The position numbers and the translations under genes are program-made. The notes beneath the pieces were generated by a model. The model saw only the letters and a program-made list of their open reading frames with translations. It made no database searches and was not told the origin of the DNA. This document shows, in pieces, positions 22,352-30,301 of a DNA stretch of 40,036 nt (positions are counted from its first letter, which is position 1; every line of letters begins with the position of its first letter). Source of the stretch: an uncultured Collinsella sp. GTDB lineage: Bacteria > Actinomycetota > Coriobacteriia > Coriobacteriales > Coriobacteriaceae. The stretch lies in NCBI GenBank assembly GCA_959605475.1, contig CAUHFS010000018.1, positions 1 through 40,036 of the forward strand. Reading direction: 5' to 3'.

Positions 22352-22993
22352 CTACTCCTCGCCCGTCAGTTTGGCAGACAGGTGCTCGAGCGCATGGAAT
22401 CGATGGCTGATGGCGTTTTTCTCGTCAGCCGTCAGCTCGGCCATGGTCTTGCCCGGCGTGTCGACCGGCAGGAACAGCGGGTCGTAGCCAAAGCCGTGAT
22501 CACCGCGGCCCTCGTGTGCGATAACGCCCTCGCAGGCGCCCTCACCATAGGTGACCAAACCGTCCGTGTCAATGAGTGCGACGACACTCATAAAGCGCGC
22601 AGTGCGGTCCTCGTCGGCCACGCCCTCCAGATTCACGAGCAGCTTGGCATTGTTGGCGGCATCGTCGCCGTGAACGCCCGCGTAGCGCGCGCTATACACA
22701 CCGGGCTCACCGTCCAGCGCGTCGACGACCAGGCCCGAATCGTCGGCAATGGCCATGAGCCCCGTCTCCTCGACGGCAGCCTGCGCCTTGATGATGGCGT
22801 TCTCCAAAAACGTCGTGCCGTTTTCCTCGGGGTCCTCAAAATCGCCCAGCTGGCCGAGCGCCACAAAGCGAACCTCGGGCATAACCTTGCCCAAAATGGC
22901 CTCGATCTCGGTGAGCTTATGGGCGTTGCCCGTTGCCACGACGATGGTCGCCGCCGGGTCGAGGGTGTCGATGTCGATCTTCTCAAGTGCCAT
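22352..22993 (-). CDS. rdgB: dITP/XTP pyrophosphatase (RdgB/HAM1)
   Basis: RdgB of 213 residues cleans the nucleotide pool by hydrolysing dITP, ITP and XTP to monophosphates. Motifs: VVATGNAHKLTEIEAIL at the N-terminus, ADDSGLVVDALDGEPGVYSARYAG with catalytic Asp residues, and FGYDPLFLP then ISHRFHALEHL for purine recognition. ATG at 22993 was chosen (AAGGAGA about 8 nt upstream); an open extension of 23 codons upstream has no homology and runs into a repeat. It lies between rph and dtd, and the rph-rdgB pairing is shared with Bacillus. Confidence 0.95.
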   Translation of the reverse strand: MALEKIDIDTLDPAATIVVATGNAHKLTEIEAILGKVMPEVRFVALGQLGDFEDPEENGTTFLENAIIKAQAAVEETGLMAIADDSGLVVDALDGEPGVYSARYAGVHGDDAANNAKLLVNLEGVADEDRTARFMSVVALIDTDGLVTYGEGACEGVIAHEGRGDHGFGYDPLFLPVDTPGKTMAELTADEKNAISHRFHALEHLSAKLTGEE

Positions 22994-23094
22994 GAGTGGT
23001 CTCCTTGTCCGTATAGCAAAGTCACGTAAAAGGGACTGGCCCTTCGGCGTCTCCCCTTTCATGTGGCATCAACCTTATCTATCGGCGTTTCCGC

Positions 23095-23138
23095 AGATAA
23101 AACCTGCCAAAATAACCCTGTCCCTTTTTGGCAGGTTA
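23095..23138 (-). terminator. Hairpin overlapping the rph stop codon
   Basis: AACCTGCCAAAA (23101-23112) pairs with TTTTGGCAGGTT (23126-23137), and two bases of the rph stop codon lie in the stem. On the minus strand it is followed by TTATC. The loop holds GGGACAGGGTTA, close to the GGGACGGGGCTA core of the palindromic repeats. It may end rph or only slow read-through to rdgB. Confidence 0.6.
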
Positions 23139-23861
23139 GGCGAGGGCCTGGCGCTGGAGCTCGATGAGCTCGGCAATACCCTTGTCGCCCAAATCGAGCA
23201 GGGAATTGAGGCGCTTGCGGTCGAAGGGCGCCTGCTCGCCAGTGCCCTGAAGCTCGATCATCTCACCGGTATCGGTGGCGACAAGGTTCATGTCGACCTC
23301 GGCGTGACTGTCCTCGGAATAATCGAGGTCAAGCAGCGTATTGCCGTCGACAACGCCCATGGAGATTGCAGCCACCTGACCGGTAAGCGGGATGCGCTCG
23401 AGCTTACCCGCCTCGACCCACATGGCGAGGGCGTCGTGCAGTGCCACCCAGGCGCCGGTAATGCTCGCCGTTCGCGTGCCGCCGTCTGCCTGAATCACGT
23501 CGCAGTCGACGGTGACGGTATACTCGCCGAGCGCCTTCATGTTGACGACGGTGCGCAGGCTGCGGCCGATGAGACGCTCGATCTCCATGGAGCGACCCTT
23601 GCGGTTGGCGTGCTCGCGCTTGCAGCGCTTGCCGGTCGATGCCGGCAGCATGGCATACTCCGCCGTTACCCAACCGGCCTTGGCGCCCTTGCGCCAGCCC
23701 GGCACGCCCTCCTCGATGGTGGCAGCGCACAGCACGCGCGTATCGCCAAACTCGGCCAGGCACGAACCGTGGGCGTGCTTCATGACGCCGCGAGTAAGCT
23801 TGATGGGGCGCAACTCATCGGCGGCGCGGCCGTTGGCGCGATTGACCTGCATATACTCCAT
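23136..23861 (-). CDS. rph: Ribonuclease PH
   Basis: RNase PH of 241 residues trims tRNA 3' ends using phosphate and forms hexameric rings. Clear family blocks are NRANGRAADELRPI, VLCAATIEEGVPGWRKGAKAGWVTAEYAMLPAST, RSLRTVVNMKALGEYTVTVDCDVIQADGGTRTASITGA, and a phosphate-site GTGEQAPF near the end. AAGGA 7 nt upstream supports the first ATG; a second ATG lies three codons in. It is flanked by murI and rdgB, an order resembling racE-rph-ysnA in Bacillus. Confidence 0.96.
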   Translation of the reverse strand: MEYMQVNRANGRAADELRPIKLTRGVMKHAHGSCLAEFGDTRVLCAATIEEGVPGWRKGAKAGWVTAEYAMLPASTGKRCKREHANRKGRSMEIERLIGRSLRTVVNMKALGEYTVTVDCDVIQADGGTRTASITGAWVALHDALAMWVEAGKLERIPLTGQVAAISMGVVDGNTLLDLDYSEDSHAEVDMNLVATDTGEMIELQGTGEQAPFDRKRLNSLLDLGDKGIAELIELQRQALA

Positions 23862-23916
23862 AGAAAAATCCTTTCGGCAAAAGGTGGACGTGAGCCTTTG
23901 GTCGGTGCCCTTATAT

Positions 23917-24801
23917 CTATTTCAGTTCGTCGATATCGATATGCTCAATGCTCTTGAGCGGCTGGCCAAAGATAAAGCTGCCCGCCACCGCAAACTCGGC
24001 AATGTTATCGGCCGTCGTTGCAAAACGATGCTGCGGCTCGGCAGCGTCGCCCGCCAGCTGCTCGCGGCGCGTGAGGATATCGGTCAGCTCGCGCGTGGTC
24101 TCCTCGGCGGAGCTCACCACGCGCACTCCGGGACCCAACGCATGGCGAATAGGTCCCACGAGCAGCGGGAAATGCGTGCAGCCGAGTACCACGGTATCGA
24201 TGCCGTGGTCGCGCAGCGGTTCAACCGTGGCGCCGACCAGCGCGCGTACGGCAGGCGTATCAAAGATGTCCTCGTTCTCGAGCCACTGCTCTTGCAGATG
24301 CGCGCCCGAGGCGAGCTCGTGCTCAACGACCTCGACAAAGCTCGAGGCGGGGCAGCCGTATACGTCGACGCCGGCATCCAGGTCCTGAATGGCACGCGTG
24401 TAAGCGCCTGAGCGAATGGTGAGGTTGGTGGCGAGCACGCCCACCCGGCGTGTGCGGGTGCTGTTGATTGCCGCGCGTGCGCCCGGTGCGATCACACCGA
24501 TGACGGGGACGTCGAGCACCTGCTGGGCCAAACGCAAGGCCGCAGCGGTCGCCGTGTTGCAGGCGATGACCATAATCTTAACGTCGTGCTTCGAAAGCCA
24601 ACGACCCGCCTGCAACGCAAACGAGCGCACCTCATCCTCGGTGCGCGTGCCGTAGGGGCAGCGCTTGGTGTCACCAAAGTAGTAGACGGACTCGTGCGGC
24701 AACGCCGTCGCAATCGCGCGCGCAACCGTCAGACCGCCCAGACCCGAGTCGAACACGCCAATCGGGCGCGTGTCCCCGGCCAGATTCTCGATATCGGACA
24801 T
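23917..24801 (-). CDS. murI: Glutamate racemase
   Basis: MurI of 294 residues makes D-glutamate for peptidoglycan. The two catalytic cysteines are in VIACNTATAAAL and LGCTHFPLLV. FDSGLGGLTVARA and FGDTKRCPYGTR are the other family blocks. The last 45 or so residues (RREQLAGDAAEPQHRFATTADNIAEFAVAG) are typical of actinobacterial forms. The Shine-Dalgarno is weak (GAGG close to the ATG). It is followed by rph. MurE, another peptidoglycan enzyme, lies 1 kb upstream beyond a HAD gene. Confidence 0.95.
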   Translation of the reverse strand: MSDIENLAGDTRPIGVFDSGLGGLTVARAIATALPHESVYYFGDTKRCPYGTRTEDEVRSFALQAGRWLSKHDVKIMVIACNTATAAALRLAQQVLDVPVIGVIAPGARAAINSTRTRRVGVLATNLTIRSGAYTRAIQDLDAGVDVYGCPASSFVEVVEHELASGAHLQEQWLENEDIFDTPAVRALVGATVEPLRDHGIDTVVLGCTHFPLLVGPIRHALGPGVRVVSSAEETTRELTDILTRREQLAGDAAEPQHRFATTADNIAEFAVAGSFIFGQPLKSIEHIDIDELK

Positions 24802-24852
24802 TACCTCACCAGTCTCTCTCGAAAAGACAAGTCCAAGTGCGACGACGCCGCG

Positions 24853-25764
24853 CTACGAATGCGCCGCGACGAGCAGCTCTGCCGTTGCCGCCCAGCCGTC
24901 GACAATCTTGCCGCGCGTGACGTAGGCGTTATCGCAGGCATCCAGGAACTCGGGCGCGCCGGCGCTCGTCAGGCCATTCTCGACCAGGCAGAACGTGCCC
25001 ACGTGATCGGCCATGTAGAAGTCGGACTCGGAATCGCCGAGCGCCAACGTCTCCTCGCGCTCGATCCCCAGGTGCTCGCAGAAGCGCGCAATGGCGACGC
25101 CTTTGTTGAGACCCGCCGGATTGATGTTGAAGGCGCGGCCGTCCTCTAAGCGATCGAGCTCGAGCGTCGTCGGCTTGGACAGGTGAGTCAGATGGCCGTT
25201 GCAAGCCCAGATCAGACCGCAGCCGGCCTCGTCCAGGATGGCCTGGACCTCATCGTCGGGCACATCGCCGCGCATGCCGACGGTGACCTCGCGGTACTTA
25301 TAGCCGGTCGACATGTCGTTGTGGTACTCGATCTTATGCGGCCAGCGAGCGAGAATCTTCTCGCACACGCCGGTCTGCTCGATCACCTGATGCGGCGTGA
25401 GGCCGCAGGCGGGGTCGTAGGGCATATCGCCGGTCAGATACTCCCAATCGTTGGCCTTGAGATCGTACATGACCAGACCGCCCATCTCGCCGATGTAGGA
25501 GTTGAGGCCAAGCACGCGCGCGTCCTCGTGGATCATGGTGCGGTTGCGGCCCGAGGTGGGGACCACCTGGATGCCGGCGTGGGCAAGTGCCACGACAGCC
25601 TCGACGAGCTTGGTCGAGGGATTGCCGTCGTTGTCGCGCAGCACGCACGAGCCGGGCGCGAGCATGGTGGCGTCCAGGTCGGTAAAGACATACTTAACCT
25701 TGGCAAGGCGCTCGCGCATCTCGCCCGAAAGCTCAGCGACGGTCGGCAGGGTATTGTGGGACAT
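24853..25764 (-). CDS. HAD-superfamily hydrolase, Cof-type
   Basis: Protein of 303 residues in the Cof/subclass IIB group of HAD phosphatases. Motif I is FTDLDATM, where Ala replaces the usual Gly of DxDGT. Motif II is PTSGR, motif III lies in GLNKGVAIARF, and motif IV is LGDSESDFYMAD. The cap domain between motifs II and III is large (about 110 residues). Such enzymes dephosphorylate sugar phosphates or cofactors; the substrate cannot be read from the sequence. ATG at 25764 has GGAG 5 nt upstream, and an in-frame GTG two codons earlier is less likely. The placement between murE and murI is suggestive but not evidence of a cell-wall role. Confidence 0.85.
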   Translation of the reverse strand: MSHNTLPTVAELSGEMRERLAKVKYVFTDLDATMLAPGSCVLRDNDGNPSTKLVEAVVALAHAGIQVVPTSGRNRTMIHEDARVLGLNSYIGEMGGLVMYDLKANDWEYLTGDMPYDPACGLTPHQVIEQTGVCEKILARWPHKIEYHNDMSTGYKYREVTVGMRGDVPDDEVQAILDEAGCGLIWACNGHLTHLSKPTTLELDRLEDGRAFNINPAGLNKGVAIARFCEHLGIEREETLALGDSESDFYMADHVGTFCLVENGLTSAGAPEFLDACDNAYVTRGKIVDGWAATAELLVAAHS

Positions 25765-25875
25765 GGTCACTCCATTACGTAGAAGGGGCTTCTGGTCTTA
25801 GGCGGCGCGCCTCGCTTGAGGGGAAACGCGCTTGCAACGGCAGCGCGCTCAGGGCGCCGCCGCCATCATGGTTCA

Positions 25876-27438
25876 TTAGTCAAACTGGGTAACATCGATC
25901 AGGCGATTGGCCAACGAAAGATCGCTCTCGATGGGCACGAACTCGTCGCCCACGTGCATGAGTTCCTCGTCACCCTTTGCCAGCAGCAAGACAATGGTGG
26001 GGGCATCGGGGTTAACGTACTCCTCGCGCGCCGCCTTGAACGCCGCATGCACAGCGGCTTCGCGATCGAGGATGATCCTGTTCGGCGTATCGTCGGGAAC
26101 ATGTTCGGCAAGCTCGCGACAGACCTTCATCGGGTCCTCGTGAGCCGGGTCCTCGTTGGCAAAGATCATCAGGTCGGAATATGGTGCGGCCTCGCGCGGC
26201 AATTGCTCGCGGCGCTCCTGGGCCTTGCCGCCGGCGGCGCCAAACAGCGCAATGACGGGGCTGGCAGGAAACGCACGTTTGACCGACGAGAACAGCGAAC
26301 GGAATGAAAGCTGGTTGTGCGCGTAGTCCACGACGCAGACCACACGACCGTCCTTCGACTCCACAACCTCCATACGGCCCGGCACACGCAGTTTGGAGAG
26401 GCCCTTCTTGATAGCCTCGATACCGATGCCGATCTCGCGCGCGGCGGCGATAGCGACCAGCGCGTTCTCCACGTTAAAGTCGCCCGCGATGCCCAGCAGG
26501 ACCTTCTCCCCCGCCTCGGACTCGTCGGCACACAGGCCATGCAAGTTGAACTCGATGCTAAAGCCGACCATGCGGACATCGCTTGCCCACAGGCTCGCCT
26601 CGGGATGCTCGACGCCAACGGTCACCAAGCGCTCGGCCGTCGACGCGGCCTCCAGCACGCGTTCGACTTCAGCGGTGCCCAGATTCACCACGGCGGTCTT
26701 AGCCTGATCAAAGATCCTGAGCTTGCTCTCAAAATAATCCTCGAAGGTCGGGTGCTCGATCGGTGAAATGTGATCACGCCCGATGTTGAGGAAGCACGCC
26801 ACGTCAAACGGCAGGTTCTCGACGCGCTGGTACTTGAGCGCTTGGCTCGAGACCTCCATGACCATGGACTGGCGACCAGACGCGCGACAGTTGGCGATAT
26901 GACGCCAGACCTCGGGGGCCTCGGGCGTGGTGTTGGTACTCTCGTAGCACTCGATACCATCGTCGGTGCTCACCGAGCCAATCATGCCGCAAGATTTGCC
27001 TGCCGCCTTGATGATGGACTGGAGCATGAAGGCCGCCGTGGTCTTGCCCTTGGTGCCGGTAATGCCCACGATCCTAACGTCGCGATCGGGACGGTCGTAG
27101 ACCTCCGGCGGCAACAGAGCCATGGCAGTGCGAACGCTGCCGACAACCAGCATCGCGGCTCCGCTCTCTTTTGCCAGCGGCTCCAGAGACTCGGCCAGCG
27201 ATTCTTCGCACACAAATGCGACAGCGCCCGCATCGAGCGCCATACTCAAAAACGCAGGCTTAAAGGCAGCGCCTTTGCAAAAGAACACATCGCCCGCCGA
27301 GACCGTACGCGAATCAAATGAGCAACCGGTCACGGCGCGCTCGTCAACCTGCTCCGATGCGCGCAGCTCGCCGCACGCATCGAGTAGCTTGGCGAGCGTA
27401 TCGACCGTGGTCACGGTTGCGGAATCCGAATGGTGCAT
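25876..27438 (-). CDS. murE: UDP-MurNAc-tripeptide synthetase (MurE)
   Basis: Mur ligase of 520 residues adding the third residue of the peptidoglycan stem. The ATP loop is GITGTKGKTT (125-134). GRDHISPIEHPTFEDYFESKLRIF holds the magnesium His and the carbamylated Lys. VVDYAHN starts the C-terminal domain. The motif that selects the third amino acid is DNPR in meso-DAP enzymes. Here the region reads NEDPAHEDP (428-436), so the Arg is missing, as in lysine- or ornithine-adding enzymes. The third residue is therefore probably not meso-DAP. AAAGGTG precedes the start. Its neighbours are asnB upstream and the HAD gene downstream. Confidence 0.92.
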   Translation of the reverse strand: MHHSDSATVTTVDTLAKLLDACGELRASEQVDERAVTGCSFDSRTVSAGDVFFCKGAAFKPAFLSMALDAGAVAFVCEESLAESLEPLAKESGAAMLVVGSVRTAMALLPPEVYDRPDRDVRIVGITGTKGKTTAAFMLQSIIKAAGKSCGMIGSVSTDDGIECYESTNTTPEAPEVWRHIANCRASGRQSMVMEVSSQALKYQRVENLPFDVACFLNIGRDHISPIEHPTFEDYFESKLRIFDQAKTAVVNLGTAEVERVLEAASTAERLVTVGVEHPEASLWASDVRMVGFSIEFNLHGLCADESEAGEKVLLGIAGDFNVENALVAIAAAREIGIGIEAIKKGLSKLRVPGRMEVVESKDGRVVCVVDYAHNQLSFRSLFSSVKRAFPASPVIALFGAAGGKAQERREQLPREAAPYSDLMIFANEDPAHEDPMKVCRELAEHVPDDTPNRIILDREAAVHAAFKAAREEYVNPDAPTIVLLLAKGDEELMHVGDEFVPIESDLSLANRLIDVTQFD

Positions 27439-27497
27439 CTTTCACCTTTCTCAGCCATTGGCAGGGACGGCTTTTATAGTAACTGAAACGCGCCATG

Positions 27498-27523
27498 CAA
27501 AAACGGCTCCCGGAGGAGCCGTT
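27498..27523 (-). terminator. Terminator of asnB
   Basis: AACGGCTCC (27502-27510) pairs with GGAGCCGTT (27515-27523) around a 4-nt loop, with five or six T following on the minus strand. It lies about 25 nt after the asnB stop. Confidence 0.9.
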
Positions 27524-27548
27524 ACGCGTAGGCGTTCGCAAGTCGAAG

Positions 27549-29429
27549 CTAGGCAGCCTGAACAGAAGGCTGATCCTCATCGATAAAGAAGCGCTTATAC
27601 CACACCAGGAACACGAGCGGCGTATAGATCTTGCGCTGGTAATTTCCCTTGCCCGCAAAGTGTAGATCGAGCAGCTGCATAAGCTCGTCGGTGTCGAAGA
27701 ACTCGCTCGCCCACGGAGCGGTGAAGTACTCCTTGACGTAGTCGTACCACTTTTGCTCGCGCAGCCAGTAGACGATCGGCACCGGGAAACCCACCTTGGG
27801 ACGGGTGGCCCACTCGTCGGGCAGTGACTTGTTGGCGGCGTGGCGGAGCACCTGTTTGTTACCGTTCTCGTTGATGCGATAGCGATCGGGAATGTGCTCG
27901 GCAAACTCCATGACTTTGCGGTCCAGGAAGGGCACGCGCAGCTCCAGGGAGTGCGCCATGCACATCTTGTCGGCCTTAAGCAGAATGTCGCCCGGAAGCC
28001 ACATGTTCATGTCCAGGTACTGCTTCTTGACCAGCTCGGGCTGGCCCTTCACACGCGCATAGATGGGAGCGGCGAGTTCGAAGGCGCCGTCGCCGGTGTT
28101 GTACTCGGGCTTGAGCACGCTATCGACCTCGCGCTCCGGCCACACCAGAGCCTGTCCCAGGAACGACTTCTCGGGAATCTCGGCACCCTTGACCAAGAAG
28201 TTGTGGCCCTTGAAGTACGGCATATGCAGCGCCAGGTTACCGAGCGCGCGGCGAATGGGCAGTGGCACCATCTTTTTGTACTTGCGCACCGGAACCGTGT
28301 CCTCGTAGTAGGCGTAGCCGCCAAAGAGCTCGTCGGCGCCCTCGCCCGAAAGCACAACAGTGACGTCTTTGCGCGCCATCTCAGCCAGGAACCACAGCGG
28401 CACGGACGACAGGTTGGACTGCGGCTCGTCCATGTGATACTGGATGTCCTCGAGCGCGCCGAAGAACTCGTCGGCGGTGATCATCTTGCGGACATTCTCG
28501 ACGCCGAGCTTGTCGGAAAGCTCCTTAGCGTAGTTGGTCTCGTTGAAGTTCTTGTAGTCAAAGCCCACCGAGAAGGTCTTGTCGGGCATGAGGCAGGCAG
28601 CGATGTAGCTGGAGTCGACGCCACCGGAGAGGAACGATGCGACCTTAACGTCGGCGATGCGATGAGCCTCGACGCTCTCGTGCACGACCTCGTCCAGCTC
28701 ATCAACATACTCTTCGAACGGCTTCTCGACGGCAGAGTAATCGCAATCCCAGTAGCGCTCGATGTTCATCTTGCCGGTCGGGATATCGACGGTAAAGTAG
28801 TGCGCCGGCGGCAGCTTGTAGACACCCTCGAAGAAGGTCTCCTCGGTTGCCGAATACTGCAGCGTCATGTACGGACGCAGGGCCTTTTTGTTGACCGCCT
28901 TGTGGAAGTGCGGGTAGTCCAGGAAGCTCTTGATCTCGGAACCAAAGAGCACACCCGGCGCACCGTCGCCCGCATCGACCATGGGATAGTAGTAGAGCGG
29001 CTTGATGCCAAAGATGTCGCGGGCGCCAAAAAGCTTGTTCTTCTTCTTGTCCCAGATGACGAAGGCGTACATACCGCGCAGGCGATCGAGTACGGCCTCA
29101 CCCCACTCCTCGTAGCCGTGCAGGAGGCTCTCGGTGTCGGCGCCGCAGTGGAACTTATAGCCCTTGGCCTCGAGCTCGGAGCGAAGCTCCTGGAAGTTGT
29201 AGATCTCGCCGTTAAAGACGATAACGACGCTGCCGTCCTCATTAGCCATGGGTTGGGCGCCAGCCTCGGTCAGATCGAGGATCGACAGGCGGCGGAAGCC
29301 GAGGGCGACACGGCCATCGATAAACTGGCCGCCCATGTCGGGGCCGCGGTGGACGATACGGTCCATCATCTTGGTGAGCACCTCGGATTGGTTATCCGTC
29401 CCACCGACAAAACCGACAAAACCGCACAT
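27549..29429 (-). CDS. asnB: Asparagine synthase (glutamine-hydrolysing)
   Basis: AsnB of 626 residues converts aspartate to asparagine using glutamine and ATP. The N-terminal class II amidotransferase domain starts with the nucleophile Cys2 (MCGFVGFVGG) and includes RIVHRGPD and FNGEIYNFQELR. The synthase domain has the pyrophosphate loop SGGVDSSYIAA and VLSGEGADELFGGY. The length is typical. GAGGGGATAGT precedes the ATG, and TATACT (29486-29481) about 50 nt upstream is a plausible -10 box. It is terminated before murE and is probably monocistronic. Confidence 0.95.
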   Translation of the reverse strand: MCGFVGFVGGTDNQSEVLTKMMDRIVHRGPDMGGQFIDGRVALGFRRLSILDLTEAGAQPMANEDGSVVIVFNGEIYNFQELRSELEAKGYKFHCGADTESLLHGYEEWGEAVLDRLRGMYAFVIWDKKKNKLFGARDIFGIKPLYYYPMVDAGDGAPGVLFGSEIKSFLDYPHFHKAVNKKALRPYMTLQYSATEETFFEGVYKLPPAHYFTVDIPTGKMNIERYWDCDYSAVEKPFEEYVDELDEVVHESVEAHRIADVKVASFLSGGVDSSYIAACLMPDKTFSVGFDYKNFNETNYAKELSDKLGVENVRKMITADEFFGALEDIQYHMDEPQSNLSSVPLWFLAEMARKDVTVVLSGEGADELFGGYAYYEDTVPVRKYKKMVPLPIRRALGNLALHMPYFKGHNFLVKGAEIPEKSFLGQALVWPEREVDSVLKPEYNTGDGAFELAAPIYARVKGQPELVKKQYLDMNMWLPGDILLKADKMCMAHSLELRVPFLDRKVMEFAEHIPDRYRINENGNKQVLRHAANKSLPDEWATRPKVGFPVPIVYWLREQKWYDYVKEYFTAPWASEFFDTDELMQLLDLHFAGKGNYQRKIYTPLVFLVWYKRFFIDEDQPSVQAA

Positions 29430-29597
29430 ATACTATCCCCTCTGCTGTTGCTGGGCATCAAATCGAATCAGTAGCTTTTGAGTATACCCGAGGGCGTAAA
29501 GAGGGGCGGAATGTTCAGGCAATCTCAACTGAATCAGCTCCGCGCCGACACGCACCGGTTACCTTTAATGGATATGAGGTGAATGGGGCGATTGTTT

Positions 29598-29606
29598 TGC
29601 TATACT
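29598..29606 (+). promoter_or_regulatory. Extended -10 promoter of tRNA-Val
   Basis: TGCTATACT, an extended -10 box, ends 10 nt before the mature tRNA 5' end. No clear -35 box is seen, which is usual for extended -10 promoters. Confidence 0.6.
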
Positions 29607-29616
29607 CTCTCCGCAC

Positions 29617-29692
29617 GGGCGATTGGCGCAACGGTTAGCGCAGGTGCTTTACACGCACAAGGCTGGGGGTTCGAATCCCTCATCGCCCACCA
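29617..29692 (+). tRNA. tRNA-Val (anticodon TAC)
   Basis: A 76-nt cloverleaf: acceptor GGGCGAT/ATCGCCC, anticodon loop TTTACAC giving anticodon TAC, T-arm GGGGGTTCGAATCCCTC, discriminator A and encoded CCA. The outermost anticodon-stem pair is a G-A mismatch. The last 16 nt and the following terminator are duplicated 183 bp downstream. Confidence 0.96.
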
Positions 29693-29701
29693 CTGATTTG
29701 G

Positions 29702-29733
29702 AAACGGTCCTCGAAAGGGGACCGTTTTTGTTT
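29702..29733 (+). terminator. Terminator of tRNA-Val
   Basis: AACGGTCC (29703-29710) pairs with GGACCGTT (29719-29726), followed by TTTTTGTTT. A second identical terminator is at 29885-29916 within the downstream duplicate. Confidence 0.9.
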
Positions 29734-29859
29734 GGGCCCATTTCATGGGATTCGAACCCGACAGGGTGCGGAGCTGAGGAAACGCGAAGCGTTTTCCAGC
29801 GCAGCACGCGAGGGCCGCAGGCCCGAAGCGGAAGCGGGCGGCGAAGCCGCACGCGACAC

Positions 29860-29923
29860 CCCTCATCGCCCACCACCGAATTGGAAACGGTCCTCGAAAG
29901 GGGACCGTTTTTGTTTGGGCCCA
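29860..29923 (+). repeat. Direct repeat of the tRNA-Val 3' end and its terminator
   Basis: These 64 bases match 29677-29740 at 62 positions: the last 16 nt of tRNA-Val including CCA, a short linker, and the full terminator through GGGCCCA. A GGATTCGAACCC stretch (a T-arm in reverse orientation) follows each copy. The 119 nt between the copies are GC-rich with small hairpins and no gene. Confidence 0.88.
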
Positions 29924-29988
29924 TCGCAGAGGGATTCGAACCCACCAGCACGTCTGTCACAAAGGCCGTGGCCAGAAAATGGCAAAAA

Positions 29989-30165
29989 TGAGTACTGCTA
30001 CCTTGGTTACAACATATAAAAAGATAGTATTTGCTTAAGTTCCGCAACATATGTCCATTATAAGGACTAACAGTTGGACCAGAATCGTGCATTCATCGCC
30101 ATTTCGACTTGCTATTTGGTCTGATTAGTCCAAAATTGCTGCTATCAAATCAGTAGCAGTACTCA
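29989..30165. repeat. Inverted-repeat-bounded element, possible MITE relic
   Basis: TGAGTACTGCTAC (29989-30001) is the exact inverse of GTAGCAGTACTCA (30153-30165), bounding 177 bp. Inside, GGACTAA pairs with TTAGTCC. The segment is clearly AT-richer than its surroundings and carries no gene. The rest of 29924-30301 holds only this and the argD terminator. Confidence 0.55.
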
Positions 30166-30197
30166 TATTTGATGTTTTTTGACCAGCAGGTCTCCCT

Positions 30198-30275
30198 GCC
30201 TTAGCAAATCTAAGGCAAAAAGGGCTCCAGACCGCTAAATCATGCCGCATATGGCACGTCCGCAGTCCGGAACCC
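30198..30275 (-). terminator. Terminator of the argCJBD operon
   Basis: On the minus strand GGGTTCCGGACTGC (30275-30262) pairs with GCGGTCTGGAGCCC (30235-30222), followed by five T. A second hairpin, TGCCTTAG/CTAAGGCA (30216-30198), comes directly after. The first begins about 25 nt past the argD stop. Confidence 0.8.
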
Positions 30276-30301
30276 GGTCCAAATTGAGTTATTGCGCCGT
30301 G

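Noticed and set aside
29430..29620. T-box leader for asnB
   Set aside because: No T-box bulge sequence or antiterminator was found; only a short leader with a -10 box.
29742..29760. A further tRNA on the minus strand (T-arm-like GGGTTCGAATCCC)
   Set aside because: Only a T-arm can be drawn; no anticodon arm or D-arm is found. Likely part of the duplicated filler.
29649..30092. Minus-strand frame coding 147 residues with a repeated MGPNKNGPLSRTVS motif
   Set aside because: It runs antisense through tRNA-Val, its terminator and their duplicate. The internal protein repeat is just the DNA direct repeat read in reverse.
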